From assembly GCA_014654415.1 (NCBI GenBank), contig JACWDC010000004.1, forward strand, positions 37,375-101,374: DNA of 64,000 bases, written 5' to 3'. The notes beneath the pieces were generated by a model. It worked only from the letters and a program-made list of their open reading frames with translations, searched no databases and was not told where the DNA came from. The position numbers were made by a program, and so were the translations under genes. Below, piece by piece: positions 46,934 through 55,116 of this stretch; within the stretch, counting starts at the first letter, position 1; each line of letters starts with the position of its first letter. Source of the stretch: Pelagibacterales bacterium SAG-MED05 (GTDB taxonomy: Bacteria; Pseudomonadota; Alphaproteobacteria; Pelagibacterales; Pelagibacteraceae).

Positions 46934-48175
46934 ATGAATAAAATAGCTAAACTATTTATTACATTTATTTCGGCTATTACTTTAACACTTGTAACCGTTT
47001 CAACTTCTTCAGCAAAAGTAGAAGGTGAATACATAGTGTTAGGTGCAGCTGTATCTCTTACAGGAAAATATTCTTCTAACGGAGTACACACTCAAAACGG
47101 TTATAACATGGCCGTTGAAAGAATTAACAGCAAGGGTGGAGTAAACGTTGGAGGAAAAAGCTATAAATTTGAAATCATTTATTACGATGATGAGTCAAAT
47201 CCTAAAAGAGCTGCACAACTAGCTGAAAGACTAATTAAACAAGACGGCGTTCATTATATGCTTGGACCATACAGTTCAGGTTTAACGAAAGCTATCGCAC
47301 CAGTAACCGAGAAATACAAAATTCCTATGGTTGAAGCAAATGGTGCATCAAGATCTTTATTTACAAAAGGATACAAATATTTGTTCGCGGTGTTATCACC
47401 AGCTAACCAATACCTTGAAGTAGCAATCGATCTTGCCGTTGAAAAAAATGGTGGAAAGCCAGTTAGAATAGCGCAAGCATTTGAACAAGATGCATTCTCA
47501 CAAGACGTGAGACTTGGTATCTTAGATGCCGCAAAAAGAACTGGATCAGAAATCATCATTGATGACAAATTGCCAAAAGAGTTAAATGATATGGCCGCTA
47601 CATTAGCTAAAGTTAAAGCGACTAAGCCAGATGTACTTGTTGTATCAGGCCACACTAAAGGCGCATTAACTGCTATCAGACAAATCTCTGAGATGAAAGT
47701 TGATGTTCCCATGTTAGCGATGACACATTGTGATGCTGCAAAACTTTCTAAACAACACGGAAAGAATTCAGAATACGCATTATGTGCTTCTCAGTGGCAT
47801 AAAAACTTAAGCTACAAAGATAAGTTTTTTGGTGGAGGGAAAAAGTATGACAAAGACTTTAAAAAAGAATTTGGATATGCTCCACCTTACCAATCAGCTG
47901 AATCATCTGCAGCTTTACTAGTATTTAAAGATGCGTTCGAAAGAGCAAATTCTTTTGATAGAGATAAAGTTAGAGATGCTTTAAAAACTACTGATATGCA
48001 AACTTTCTATGGAAATATTAAATTTGGTCCTGGCGGTCAAAACGTTGCTAAGCCAATGATCTTATTCCAAGTTAGATGTAAAGGAGATACGTGTGAGAAT
48101 AAAGTTGTTGCTCCAACTAAATGGGCATCAGACAAATTCTACCACCCGATCCCTAAGTGGTCTGAAAGAGGCTAA
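46934..48175 (+). CDS. Branched-chain amino acid type ABC transporter, periplasmic binding protein
   Basis: A 413-residue Leu/Ile/Val-binding-protein-like receptor. The signal peptide runs MNKIAKLFITFISAITLTL and on to SSA. The mature part starts EYIVLGAAVSLTGKYSSNG, with YYDDESNPKRAAQLAERLI and YMLGPYSSGLTKAIAPV typical of LivK-fold receptors. The true ligand may be an amino acid, urea or an amide, and cannot be read by eye. Codon use and the strong AAAGGGG ribosome-binding site fit high expression. A terminator hairpin directly after the gene would set its excess over the permeases. Confidence 0.92.
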   Translation: MNKIAKLFITFISAITLTLVTVSTSSAKVEGEYIVLGAAVSLTGKYSSNGVHTQNGYNMAVERINSKGGVNVGGKSYKFEIIYYDDESNPKRAAQLAERLIKQDGVHYMLGPYSSGLTKAIAPVTEKYKIPMVEANGASRSLFTKGYKYLFAVLSPANQYLEVAIDLAVEKNGGKPVRIAQAFEQDAFSQDVRLGILDAAKRTGSEIIIDDKLPKELNDMAATLAKVKATKPDVLVVSGHTKGALTAIRQISEMKVDVPMLAMTHCDAAKLSKQHGKNSEYALCASQWHKNLSYKDKFFGGGKKYDKDFKKEFGYAPPYQSAESSAALLVFKDAFERANSFDRDKVRDALKTTDMQTFYGNIKFGPGGQNVAKPMILFQVRCKGDTCENKVVAPTKWASDKFYHPIPKWSERG

Positions 48176-48194
48176 TATCTAAATAAATATTTTG

Positions 48195-48229
48195 AAATGC
48201 CCCCTAAACTATAGGGGGCATTTCTTTTT
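48195..48229 (+). terminator. Strong hairpin terminator between binding-protein and permease genes
   Basis: AAATGCCCCCT (48195-48205) and AGGGGGCATTT (48213-48223) form a perfect 11-bp stem, followed by CTTTTTA. It lies inside the operon, 17 bases before the livH start, so partial read-through would give more receptor than permease. Confidence 0.85.
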
Positions 48230-48245
48230 AAGATTAGTTTTTTTT

Positions 48246-49139
48246 ATGGATTTTCTAATATTCAAAGCCCCTATCTTAATGGTTCAAGCATCTTTGGACG
48301 GAATTCTTCTTGGAATTTTATTTGCTCTAATTGCCTACGGAATGGCCCTTCAGTGGGGAGTGATGAACATAATCAATATTGCTCAAGGTGATTTAGTAAT
48401 ACTTGGAGGTTACATTGCATACACCATGTATCTTGTTGGAATTCATCCAGCTTGGGGAGTTATAGTTTCTCCAATTATAATGTATTTTGTTGGCTGGGCA
48501 CTTTATAAGTTAGTAATTAATAAAGTTGTAGATCGAGATTTATTTATTTCAATTTTAGCAACATTTGGTATTGCAATTGTAATGCAACAGTTAATGAATT
48601 TTATTTTTGGAGCTGATGTAGTTGTGGCACAGTCTGAGTATGGAACAACGATGTTATTTGACAATTCAGTAACCCTACCAAATTCAAAAATATTCGCTGC
48701 TTTTATAAGTGTTTTATATGCAATCGGTTTAGTCATTTATATGAAAAAATCTAGGCTCGGACGAGCTATAAGAGCAACAGCGCAAAATGCTAGAGCTGCA
48801 AAAATTTTAGGTGTAGATACTGAAAAAGTTTATGCAGCGACTTTTGGCATTAACGCTGCTTTATGTGGAGTTGCTGGAGCTTTAATTTCAATTACTCTTA
48901 CCCTTCATCCTTACGTAGGACTCCCATATACAGTTAGATCCTTCATGATAGTTATTGTTGCAGGTTTAGGAAATTTACCAGCGGTAGCAGTTTCAGGTAT
49001 GGGACTAGGACTTTTTGAGGAATTTGCAGATTATATTTTAGGAACAGAATTTAGAATTGGAGCAGTATTTATGCTCCTAGTTTTCATATTAGTTTACAGA
49101 AGATTTAAACTTTCGAAGAAAAGGGAGTATTTAAAATAA
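48246..49139 (+). CDS. livH: Branched-chain amino acid type ABC transporter permease (LivH family)
   Basis: A 297-residue permease of the LivH family with about eight helices. ATG 48246 (MDFLIFKAPILMVQ) is chosen, because the ORF-track start at 48192 lies in front of and reads through the terminator hairpin. Family segments include ASLDGILLGILFALIAYGMALQWGVMNIINIAQGD and RATAQNARAAKILGVDTEKVY, the EAA-like loop contacting the ATPase. It forms the inner-membrane channel with LivM. Confidence 0.92.
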   Translation: MDFLIFKAPILMVQASLDGILLGILFALIAYGMALQWGVMNIINIAQGDLVILGGYIAYTMYLVGIHPAWGVIVSPIIMYFVGWALYKLVINKVVDRDLFISILATFGIAIVMQQLMNFIFGADVVVAQSEYGTTMLFDNSVTLPNSKIFAAFISVLYAIGLVIYMKKSRLGRAIRATAQNARAAKILGVDTEKVYAATFGINAALCGVAGALISITLTLHPYVGLPYTVRSFMIVIVAGLGNLPAVAVSGMGLGLFEEFADYILGTEFRIGAVFMLLVFILVYRRFKLSKKREYLK

Positions 49140-49391
49140 ATGCATAAAATAAAAAAACTATCTACAGTAGTTTATGCAATAAGTATTTTTATTGGGGGAT
49201 TTTTAGCTTATTTTGTAAGATCTTCTGATGGAACTGACGGTTTAGGTCGTCAACTTTATGACTCTCCAGGATTAATGAAAGCTGTATGGGGTGAGGAATA
49301 TTGGGCAGGATTCGCTTGGTTTGCTTTTGATATGATTTATTTTTGGGGCGGAATACTATTTTTTGTTTATGTAGTTTGGAGAGATAAATGA
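49140..49391 (+). CDS. Small two-helix membrane protein between livH and livM
   Basis: An 83-residue protein that starts the base after the livH stop and overlaps livM by four bases, so it is tightly co-translated with the transporter. It has two hydrophobic segments (VVYAISIFIGGFLAYFV and FAFDMIYFWGGILFFVYVVW) separated by an acidic/aromatic loop containing DGTDGLGRQLYDSPG and WGEEYWAGF. I do not recognise the family. A subunit or assembly factor of the importer is likely from context alone. Confidence 0.75.
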   Translation: MHKIKKLSTVVYAISIFIGGFLAYFVRSSDGTDGLGRQLYDSPGLMKAVWGEEYWAGFAWFAFDMIYFWGGILFFVYVVWRDK

Positions 49392-50452
49392 ATAAAGTAA
49401 AACAAAAAGATTTAATACTATATTCTGGATTAATTATTTTAGGTTTAGCAGCGCCTTTCTTATTCTCTGCTTTTAAAGTTCAGCTTACATATCTTTGCGT
49501 CTTGATCGTTCTAGCGATGACTTGGAACTTACAAGGTGGAGAAATGGGTTACAATAGTTTTGGAAATATTCTTTTCTATGGTCTTGGAATGTACCTAACG
49601 GCTTCAGTTCAAGTTGGAATGTTTTTTCCATTAGCAGAGTGGACAGAAAGCGGTGGCGAAAAAACATTCGTGCATACAACAGCACAATATTTTCAAGGAA
49701 TAGGCGTTGGATTATTAGTTGCAGCTATCGTACCAACAATTGTTGCTGGTGCCATAGGTTACGCTATTTTAGGTTTAAGAGGTCATTACTTTGCGATTTG
49801 TACTTTAGGTCTTGGAATTGCGGCAGGTGAAATCGCCGGAGGTATAGAAATTATTGGAGCAGGTCAAGGCTTTACTACACCACCTTTTCCAGCAGAAATA
49901 GTTGATCCTGAAGCAAGAGGACAATTTTTCTACTTTTTAAGTTTTTTAGTTTTAGTTTTAGCATTTGTTTTTGTTAAATATATTTACGGCTCTAGATTTA
50001 GATTAATTTTAAATGCGATAAGAGATAACGAGGACAAAGCAGAAGCAATGGGAATTCAAACAATGAAATATAAAATTGTTGGTTGGATGTGCTCTGCATT
50101 TTTCTGTGGTTTAGCCGGTGGAATTATGGGTGGACTAATTGGATACATAGACTCTACCGATGTTGCATTTGATGGAAGAGAGATGGGAGTATTCATGGTT
50201 TTAATGGCAATACTTGGCGGTAAAGGAACTTTGTGGGGACCAATTATTGGTGCAACTTTATTTCACTTCTTCAAAGAAGGTCTTTGGACTTTTATATTGG
50301 GTTGGCAATATGTTGCGCTTGGAGTTTTAATCGTTGTGATCGTAGTTTATTTCCCAGAAGGATTAATGGGTTGGTTAAGAGAAAAATACCCTGATAGATT
50401 TGGTGAAGTAATTGATGAAAAAGATCGTAAAGCACAGGTGGAATTAAAATGA
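49388..50452 (+). CDS. livM: Branched-chain amino acid type ABC transporter permease (LivM family)
   Basis: A 354-residue permease of the LivM family with about nine helices. VLAMTWNLQGGEMGYNSFGNILFYGLG is the N-terminal signature, and NAIRDNEDKAEAMGIQTMKYKIVGW is the cytosolic loop contacting the ATPases. It continues FCGLAGGIMGGLIGYIDS and GGKGTLWGPIIGA, typical of the family. A relatively long periplasmic loop (WTESGGEKTFVHTTAQYF) is present. It overlaps livG by four bases. Confidence 0.93.
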   Translation: MNKVKQKDLILYSGLIILGLAAPFLFSAFKVQLTYLCVLIVLAMTWNLQGGEMGYNSFGNILFYGLGMYLTASVQVGMFFPLAEWTESGGEKTFVHTTAQYFQGIGVGLLVAAIVPTIVAGAIGYAILGLRGHYFAICTLGLGIAAGEIAGGIEIIGAGQGFTTPPFPAEIVDPEARGQFFYFLSFLVLVLAFVFVKYIYGSRFRLILNAIRDNEDKAEAMGIQTMKYKIVGWMCSAFFCGLAGGIMGGLIGYIDSTDVAFDGREMGVFMVLMAILGGKGTLWGPIIGATLFHFFKEGLWTFILGWQYVALGVLIVVIVVYFPEGLMGWLREKYPDRFGEVIDEKDRKAQVELK

Positions 50453-51183
50453 GTATTTTAGAAGTTAAAAGTGTAAGCAAATCCTTTGGCGGTGTGCAAG
50501 CCAATGTAGATATTTCTGTTGCGGTAGAGCAAGGATCAATTGTTGGTTTAATTGGACCTAATGGCTCAGGTAAGACTACTTTATTTAATTCTATTGTAGG
50601 AACTCATCCAATAGATAAAGGATCTATTGTTTTCAATAATACAGAGGTATCAGAAATGCCTGTACCGGCAGTAGCTAAACTTGGTTTGTTAAGAACTTTT
50701 CAACAAACAAGAATTTATTCAAAACTTAATTGCGTAGAGAATATGCTCATAAGTCATAAGGCTAGTGACTCTGGATTTATTTTTGCAAAAATACCTTCTG
50801 AACTTACTGAGAAAGCAGAAAATCTTTTAAACTTTGTAGGCCTTTACCAAAAAAGAAATTTGAGAGCTGGAGACCTATCATTTGGACAACAAAAATTACT
50901 AGAATTAGCAATGGCTTTAATGAATGAACCTAAAATGCTTTTATTAGATGAGCCCACAGCTGGAATTAACCCTACCTTAATAAATGGAATTATAGATAGA
51001 TTGATCAAAATAAATAAAGATTATGGAATTACTTTACTAGTCATCGAACACAATATGAAAGTGATTATGAGTTTAGCACAAAAAATTTTCTGTTTAGCGC
51101 ACGGAAAAATGTTAGCAGAAGGTTCGCCTGATCAAATTAAAAATGATAAGCGAGTTGTTGATGCTTATCTAGGAGCTCAATAA
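50449..51183 (+). CDS. livG: Branched-chain amino acid type ABC transporter ATPase (LivG family)
   Basis: A 244-residue ATPase. Walker A is GPNGSGKTT, the ABC signature is LSFGQQK and Walker B is MLLLDEPTAG. The family-specific ends are FGGVQANVDISV at the start and KNDKRVVDAYLGAQ at the C-terminus. It forms the heterodimer with LivF that drives transport. It overlaps livF by one base. Confidence 0.93.
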   Translation: MSILEVKSVSKSFGGVQANVDISVAVEQGSIVGLIGPNGSGKTTLFNSIVGTHPIDKGSIVFNNTEVSEMPVPAVAKLGLLRTFQQTRIYSKLNCVENMLISHKASDSGFIFAKIPSELTEKAENLLNFVGLYQKRNLRAGDLSFGQQKLLELAMALMNEPKMLLLDEPTAGINPTLINGIIDRLIKINKDYGITLLVIEHNMKVIMSLAQKIFCLAHGKMLAEGSPDQIKNDKRVVDAYLGAQ

Positions 51184-51968
51184 TGTCAAATCAATATGAT
51201 GTTTTAGGTAAAGCACCTGGTTTAGAAGACCTTAATAAACTATCTTCGAATGATGTTCATCTAACTATCAGAGGCTTAAAAGCTGGATATGGAAAAATGG
51301 AAATCCTTCACAACTTTGATTTGACCGTGAGTAAAGCTCAATCATTATGCTTAATTGGACCAAACGGAGCAGGAAAATCAACAATACTCCATTCTATTTA
51401 TGGCTTTACAAATATTTTTGATGGAAAAATTGAATTAGAAGGTGATGAAATTACAAAATTAACTCCTGCACAAAAACTAAGTAAGGTTGGTATAGCTTAC
51501 ATCTTGCAAGACAATTCAGTGTTTCCTGACATGACAGTTGAGGAAAATCTTTTAATGGGCGGTTATATTAAAGATAAACAGGACGAAGCTTACGAAGAAG
51601 CTGAAAGAATTTTTCAAAAATATGAAAGATTAAGAAATAGAAGAAATCAACCTGCAAAAGTTTTATCGGGCGGAGAGAGAAGATTATTAGAGATCTCCAG
51701 AGCTTTAGTGATGAAACCTTCAGTATTATTAGTAGACGAACCGTCAATCGGTTTAGAACCTAAATACATAAATATGGTTTTTGAAATTTTAGAAGATCTT
51801 CAAAAAGCTGAAAAGAAAACTATTATACTTGTAGAGCAAAATGCTAAAAAAGGTTTAGAGTTTGCTGATATTGGATATGTTTTAGTTTCTGGTGAAACTG
51901 CGATTGCAGGAAAAGGTGATGATCTTTTAAAAAATCCAGACGTTGGAAGATTATTCCTTGGTGGATGA
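51183..51968 (+). CDS. livF: Branched-chain amino acid type ABC transporter ATPase (LivF family)
   Basis: A 261-residue ATPase. Walker A is GPNGAGKST, the signature is LSGGERRLLEI and Walker B is SVLLVDEPSIGLEP. An N-terminal extension of about 25 residues precedes the core. The C-terminus DVGRLFLGG matches LivF. Its stop overlaps the azlC start by four bases, so the exporter genes that follow are translationally coupled to the importer. Confidence 0.93.
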   Translation: MSNQYDVLGKAPGLEDLNKLSSNDVHLTIRGLKAGYGKMEILHNFDLTVSKAQSLCLIGPNGAGKSTILHSIYGFTNIFDGKIELEGDEITKLTPAQKLSKVGIAYILQDNSVFPDMTVEENLLMGGYIKDKQDEAYEEAERIFQKYERLRNRRNQPAKVLSGGERRLLEISRALVMKPSVLLVDEPSIGLEPKYINMVFEILEDLQKAEKKTIILVEQNAKKGLEFADIGYVLVSGETAIAGKGDDLLKNPDVGRLFLGG

Positions 51969-52669
51969 TAAATTCTAAAGTTTTTTTTCAAGGTTTAAAA
52001 TCTCTTAAAGGCTCTAAAAGTCCAGCTATCCCATTAGCAGCATGTTTTGTTGCTTTAGGCGCCTTATTAAAAGATGCTGGTTTTAATTTACAACAAAGTG
52101 CTGCATCAAGTTTATTTACTTACGCACTACCTGGTCAATTAGTAATGGCAGAGTCGTTATTAGTAGGAGCCTCATTAGTAAATATATTTATAGCAGTTTG
52201 GTTAGTTAACTTTCGCCTTTATCCTATGACAGTTTCTTTGTTTCCTTTGCTTGAACACAATAGCCAACCCAAATGGAAATATTATCTATCGTGTCATTTT
52301 TTAGCTGTCACATCTTGGTTGATTGCAAAAGATACTTATAAAAAAATAAATAAAAAACATAGAATAGATTTTTGGATAGGCATAGGTATAGGAACCTGGA
52401 CTACTGCAATATTAATGACAATGGCCGGTTATCTTTCAGCTGATTATCTAAACAAAGACATGCTAATTGGTTTAGCAATTGTTAACCCTGTTTATTTTTT
52501 TTGCATGATGATAGGAGCAATGAAAGATTTAAGCGTTTCAATCTCAGTTGTTGCAGGAACTATATTAGGCCCTTTAATATATTTAATCTCAGCAGAATGG
52601 GCTTTATTATTTGCAGGATTAATAAGTGGAACAGCCGCTTTTTTATTTGGAGAAAAGAATGGAAAGTAG
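51965..52669 (+). CDS. azlC: AzlC-family branched-chain amino acid exporter subunit
   Basis: A 234-residue AzlC family membrane protein, the larger half of the two-component AzlCD exporter of branched-chain amino acids. Family segments include IPLAACFVALGALLKDAGF, QQSAASSLFTYALPGQLVMAE and VNFRLYPMTVSLFPLLEH (RHxLyxxxxxP type, here FRLYPMTVSL). About seven helices are predicted. It is encoded directly after an importer for the same substrate class. Confidence 0.9.
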   Translation: MINSKVFFQGLKSLKGSKSPAIPLAACFVALGALLKDAGFNLQQSAASSLFTYALPGQLVMAESLLVGASLVNIFIAVWLVNFRLYPMTVSLFPLLEHNSQPKWKYYLSCHFLAVTSWLIAKDTYKKINKKHRIDFWIGIGIGTWTTAILMTMAGYLSADYLNKDMLIGLAIVNPVYFFCMMIGAMKDLSVSISVVAGTILGPLIYLISAEWALLFAGLISGTAAFLFGEKNGK

Positions 52670-52979
52670 TCAAATAATAATTTTAGCAATTATTGCAACA
52701 TCTTTAGCAACATTTATCTCTCGATTTATGGGAGCCCTAACTTCAAAAAAAGTAAGTGTTAATTCCAAAATATTTCAATGGTTTAACTGTGTAGCTTATT
52801 CAACTTTAGCAGCTTTACTAGGAAGGATGATTATATTTCCTGCAGGAGTGCTTGCTGAGTCATTTCTTTTTATTAGAATAGTGGTATTAGCAATTTGCAT
52901 TATAATCTTTATTTTAACAAAAAAAAATTTAGTTATACCAACAATTTTCTCTGCAGCCTTATTAAGTTTTTTAAATTGA
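52659..52979 (+). CDS. azlD: AzlD-family branched-chain amino acid exporter subunit
   Basis: The 106-residue small partner of AzlC, with about four helices. ATG 52659 (MESSQIIILAIIATSLATFISRF) is chosen over the ORF-track start 52626, since AzlD proteins begin with this first helix and a GGAGAAAAG ribosome-binding site precedes it. The gene overlaps azlC by 11 bases. It closes the seven-gene Liv-type and Azl operon. Confidence 0.88.
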   Translation: MESSQIIILAIIATSLATFISRFMGALTSKKVSVNSKIFQWFNCVAYSTLAALLGRMIIFPAGVLAESFLFIRIVVLAICIIIFILTKKNLVIPTIFSAALLSFLN

Positions 52980-53131
52980 CGAATCTTAAATTTTTTAAGT
53001 AATTTTTCACTTTTTTGGTCTTATTTTAAAGTTCATATTAGGCTTTTCTTCATATTGCTAAGCTTTTTTAACTCTTATTTTGTATTTTTATCTTTTAAAA
53101 TTGATAGGGTCTAATTAACTTTGGAGGGACT

Positions 53132-54583
53132 ATGAGTTCAAAAAAACTCTATAACAAAGATTTAGCACCTACACCTAGTAATAAGAAGAACTGGGGTTGG
53201 TTTGAAATCTTTAACGTATGGGCGAACGATGTTCAAAGTTTATTTGGATATACTTTAGCAGCATCATTATTTATCGCCTCAGGATTAAATGGTTGGGCCG
53301 TATTTCTAGCTTTAATATTAGCTGGAGTATTCATAATGTGGCTTGTCAACCTTTCAGGTAAACCAAGCGTAAAACATGGAATTCCTTATCCAGTATTTGC
53401 AAGAGTAAGTATGGGAGTATTCGGAGCAAACTTTCCAGCAATGGCCAGAGGCCTTGTTGCAATGTTTTGGTACGGAGCACAAACATACGCAGCATCAACA
53501 GCTGTAGCTCTTTTAATTACTGCGTTAACAGGAAATCCAGGCACAGAAATGTTTCTTGGCATGACAGGAGTTATGTGGGTTTCATTTATATTTGTATCAG
53601 CGTTTCAAGTTTATTTATTTTGGCAAGGTATTGATCTTGTAAGAAAATTCTTAAACTTTGCTGGGCCAGCAGTTTATGTAGTTATGATTATATTAATGAT
53701 AGCTATTTGGGCTGAAGTTGGTGGCAGTCTTCTTTCAGAAGTAGGAAATATATTCTCTAGCGGAACTCGTTCAGGAGGTTTTGAAGGTCTAGGATCTTTT
53801 GGAGCTTTCCTAGCAGTATTTTCTATTATGGTAGGATACTTTGCAGCAGTTGTAATTAACTTTGGAGATTTTGCTCGATTTGTAAAAAATGAAGAAGAGA
53901 TGAAAAAAGGAAATTTATACGGATTAGTTGGAAACGTAATTTTCTTTTCTTTCATAACACTTATGATTACAGGTGGAACAATAGCATTGTTCGGAGAATA
54001 TGTTGCACAACCAACTGATATGGTTGCAAAAGTAGATAATATATTTTTAACAATAGTAGCTGCATTTGCATTCTTTGCTGCAACTGTTGGGATAAATATG
54101 GTAGCTAACTTTATACCACCCGCTTACGATCTTGCTAACTTAATGCCAAGTAAAATCAATTTTAGAACAGGTGGATTAATTACCGCTGGTTTTGGTTTTG
54201 TAATTGGTGGAATGTGGGTAGCTGTAATTACTAAAATGGGAATATTTCCATTTGTAAACACATTAGGAGCAATACTTGCTCCAGTGTTTGGAATAATGAT
54301 TACTGACTATTACATCATCAAAAAACAAAATATTGATGTGAACGCATTATTTAATGAAGGCAAAGGTAAGTATTGGTACAATGATGGATTTAATCTAAAG
54401 GGTATGGTTGCTTGGGTACTATCAGGCTACATAGCTATTGGATCTGTTTGGCCAAATATATTACCAGGTGGTCTTGGAAACTTCTTCGCTAACTTAGGTG
54501 GCGGTGGAGGTTATGCATGGATAATAGGAGCTTCTTTAGGAGCAGTTGTTCATTTAGCAATATCATCTGCAGGTAAAAAATAA
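53132..54583 (+). CDS. NCS1-family nucleobase/allantoin permease
   Basis: A 483-residue, twelve-helix cation symporter of the NCS1 family. The N-terminus NKDLAPTPSNKKNWGWFEIFNVWANDVQSL is the family hallmark, and GKPSVKHGIPYPVFARVSMGVFGAN is the substrate-site loop of helix 3. FGDFARFVKN and IMITDYYIIKKQNIDV follow. Because the convergent neighbours degrade allantoin, allantoin or a purine/hydantoin is the likely cargo. A TTGGAGGGACT ribosome-binding site precedes the ATG. Confidence 0.92.
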   Translation: MSSKKLYNKDLAPTPSNKKNWGWFEIFNVWANDVQSLFGYTLAASLFIASGLNGWAVFLALILAGVFIMWLVNLSGKPSVKHGIPYPVFARVSMGVFGANFPAMARGLVAMFWYGAQTYAASTAVALLITALTGNPGTEMFLGMTGVMWVSFIFVSAFQVYLFWQGIDLVRKFLNFAGPAVYVVMIILMIAIWAEVGGSLLSEVGNIFSSGTRSGGFEGLGSFGAFLAVFSIMVGYFAAVVINFGDFARFVKNEEEMKKGNLYGLVGNVIFFSFITLMITGGTIALFGEYVAQPTDMVAKVDNIFLTIVAAFAFFAATVGINMVANFIPPAYDLANLMPSKINFRTGGLITAGFGFVIGGMWVAVITKMGIFPFVNTLGAILAPVFGIMITDYYIIKKQNIDVNALFNEGKGKYWYNDGFNLKGMVAWVLSGYIAIGSVWPNILPGGLGNFFANLGGGGGYAWIIGASLGAVVHLAISSAGKK

Positions 54584-54596
54584 TTTAATTTAAAGA

Positions 54597-54630
54597 GCTC
54601 GCCGTAGAAATACGGCGGGCTTTAATATTT
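54597..54630. terminator. Bidirectional terminator between NCS1 permease and ureidoglycolate lyase genes
   Basis: GCTCGCCGTA and TACGGCGGGC form a 10-bp stem (54597-54620) with a GAAA tetraloop, followed by TTTAATATTTT on the plus strand. On the minus strand it lies 2 bases past the lyase stop and is followed by TTTAAATTAAATT. It serves both convergent genes. Confidence 0.85.
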
Positions 54631-55116
54631 TAGCATTACTTGATTTTTCTCAAGTTTTTGAACTTTTAAATTATCTCCTGAACCTTTTCTATCTACTACT
54701 AAAAAATTCATATTCTCCGTTGAGATTAATGGAAAATGCCAAGTGCCAGCTTTATAATTAACCCCAAGTCCTGGCGGAATTATAAAAGCTTCAATTTTAG
54801 CTAAATCTGGTTTGTCTCCATTGGGTGCTACAAAAGATAAGAAAGTTGTTTCTTTCATTGGAATAAAAGCTTGGCTACCTAATGGATGCTGCTCCATCAT
54901 ATCAATTTTCATTGGAAATGTTCTTTTTAGTGCAGAGAATATACTTATCGTTGCCTCACCATTATCTTTTGAAGTATCTAAATTAGCTATACCATCAAAT
55001 CTTTTTGCATAGCCATCATTAATAGAAATAGGTTTAATATCATCTGTTGTGATCAGTTCTCCAAATTTGGAAAAATTCTCTTTAGTTATTTTTTTTGGTG
55101 TAATCGTAATTGTCAT
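54622..55116 (-). CDS. allA: Ureidoglycolate lyase
   Basis: A 164-residue cupin-fold enzyme that splits ureidoglycolate into glyoxylate and urea. Family segments are ISIFSALKRTFPMKIDMMEQHPLGSQAFIPM with the metal-region HPLGSQ, KIEAFIIPPGLGVNYKAGTWHFPL and NFLVVDRKGSGDN. Length matches AllA. It is the third gene of the puuE-alc-allA operon and starts on the last base of alc. The urea produced would need a urease, which is not in this window. Confidence 0.94.
   Translation of the reverse strand: MTITITPKKITKENFSKFGELITTDDIKPISINDGYAKRFDGIANLDTSKDNGEATISIFSALKRTFPMKIDMMEQHPLGSQAFIPMKETTFLSFVAPNGDKPDLAKIEAFIIPPGLGVNYKAGTWHFPLISTENMNFLVVDRKGSGDNLKVQKLEKNQVMLKY

Noticed and set aside
47254-47712. 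152-residue minus-strand ORF inside the Liv-type receptor gene
   Set aside because: It is a shadow of a clearly coding plus-strand gene with no family features.
48192-48245. Upstream start of livH in the ORF track
   Set aside because: The extension would be translated from the terminator hairpin (KCPLNYRGHFF), which is RNA structure and not protein.
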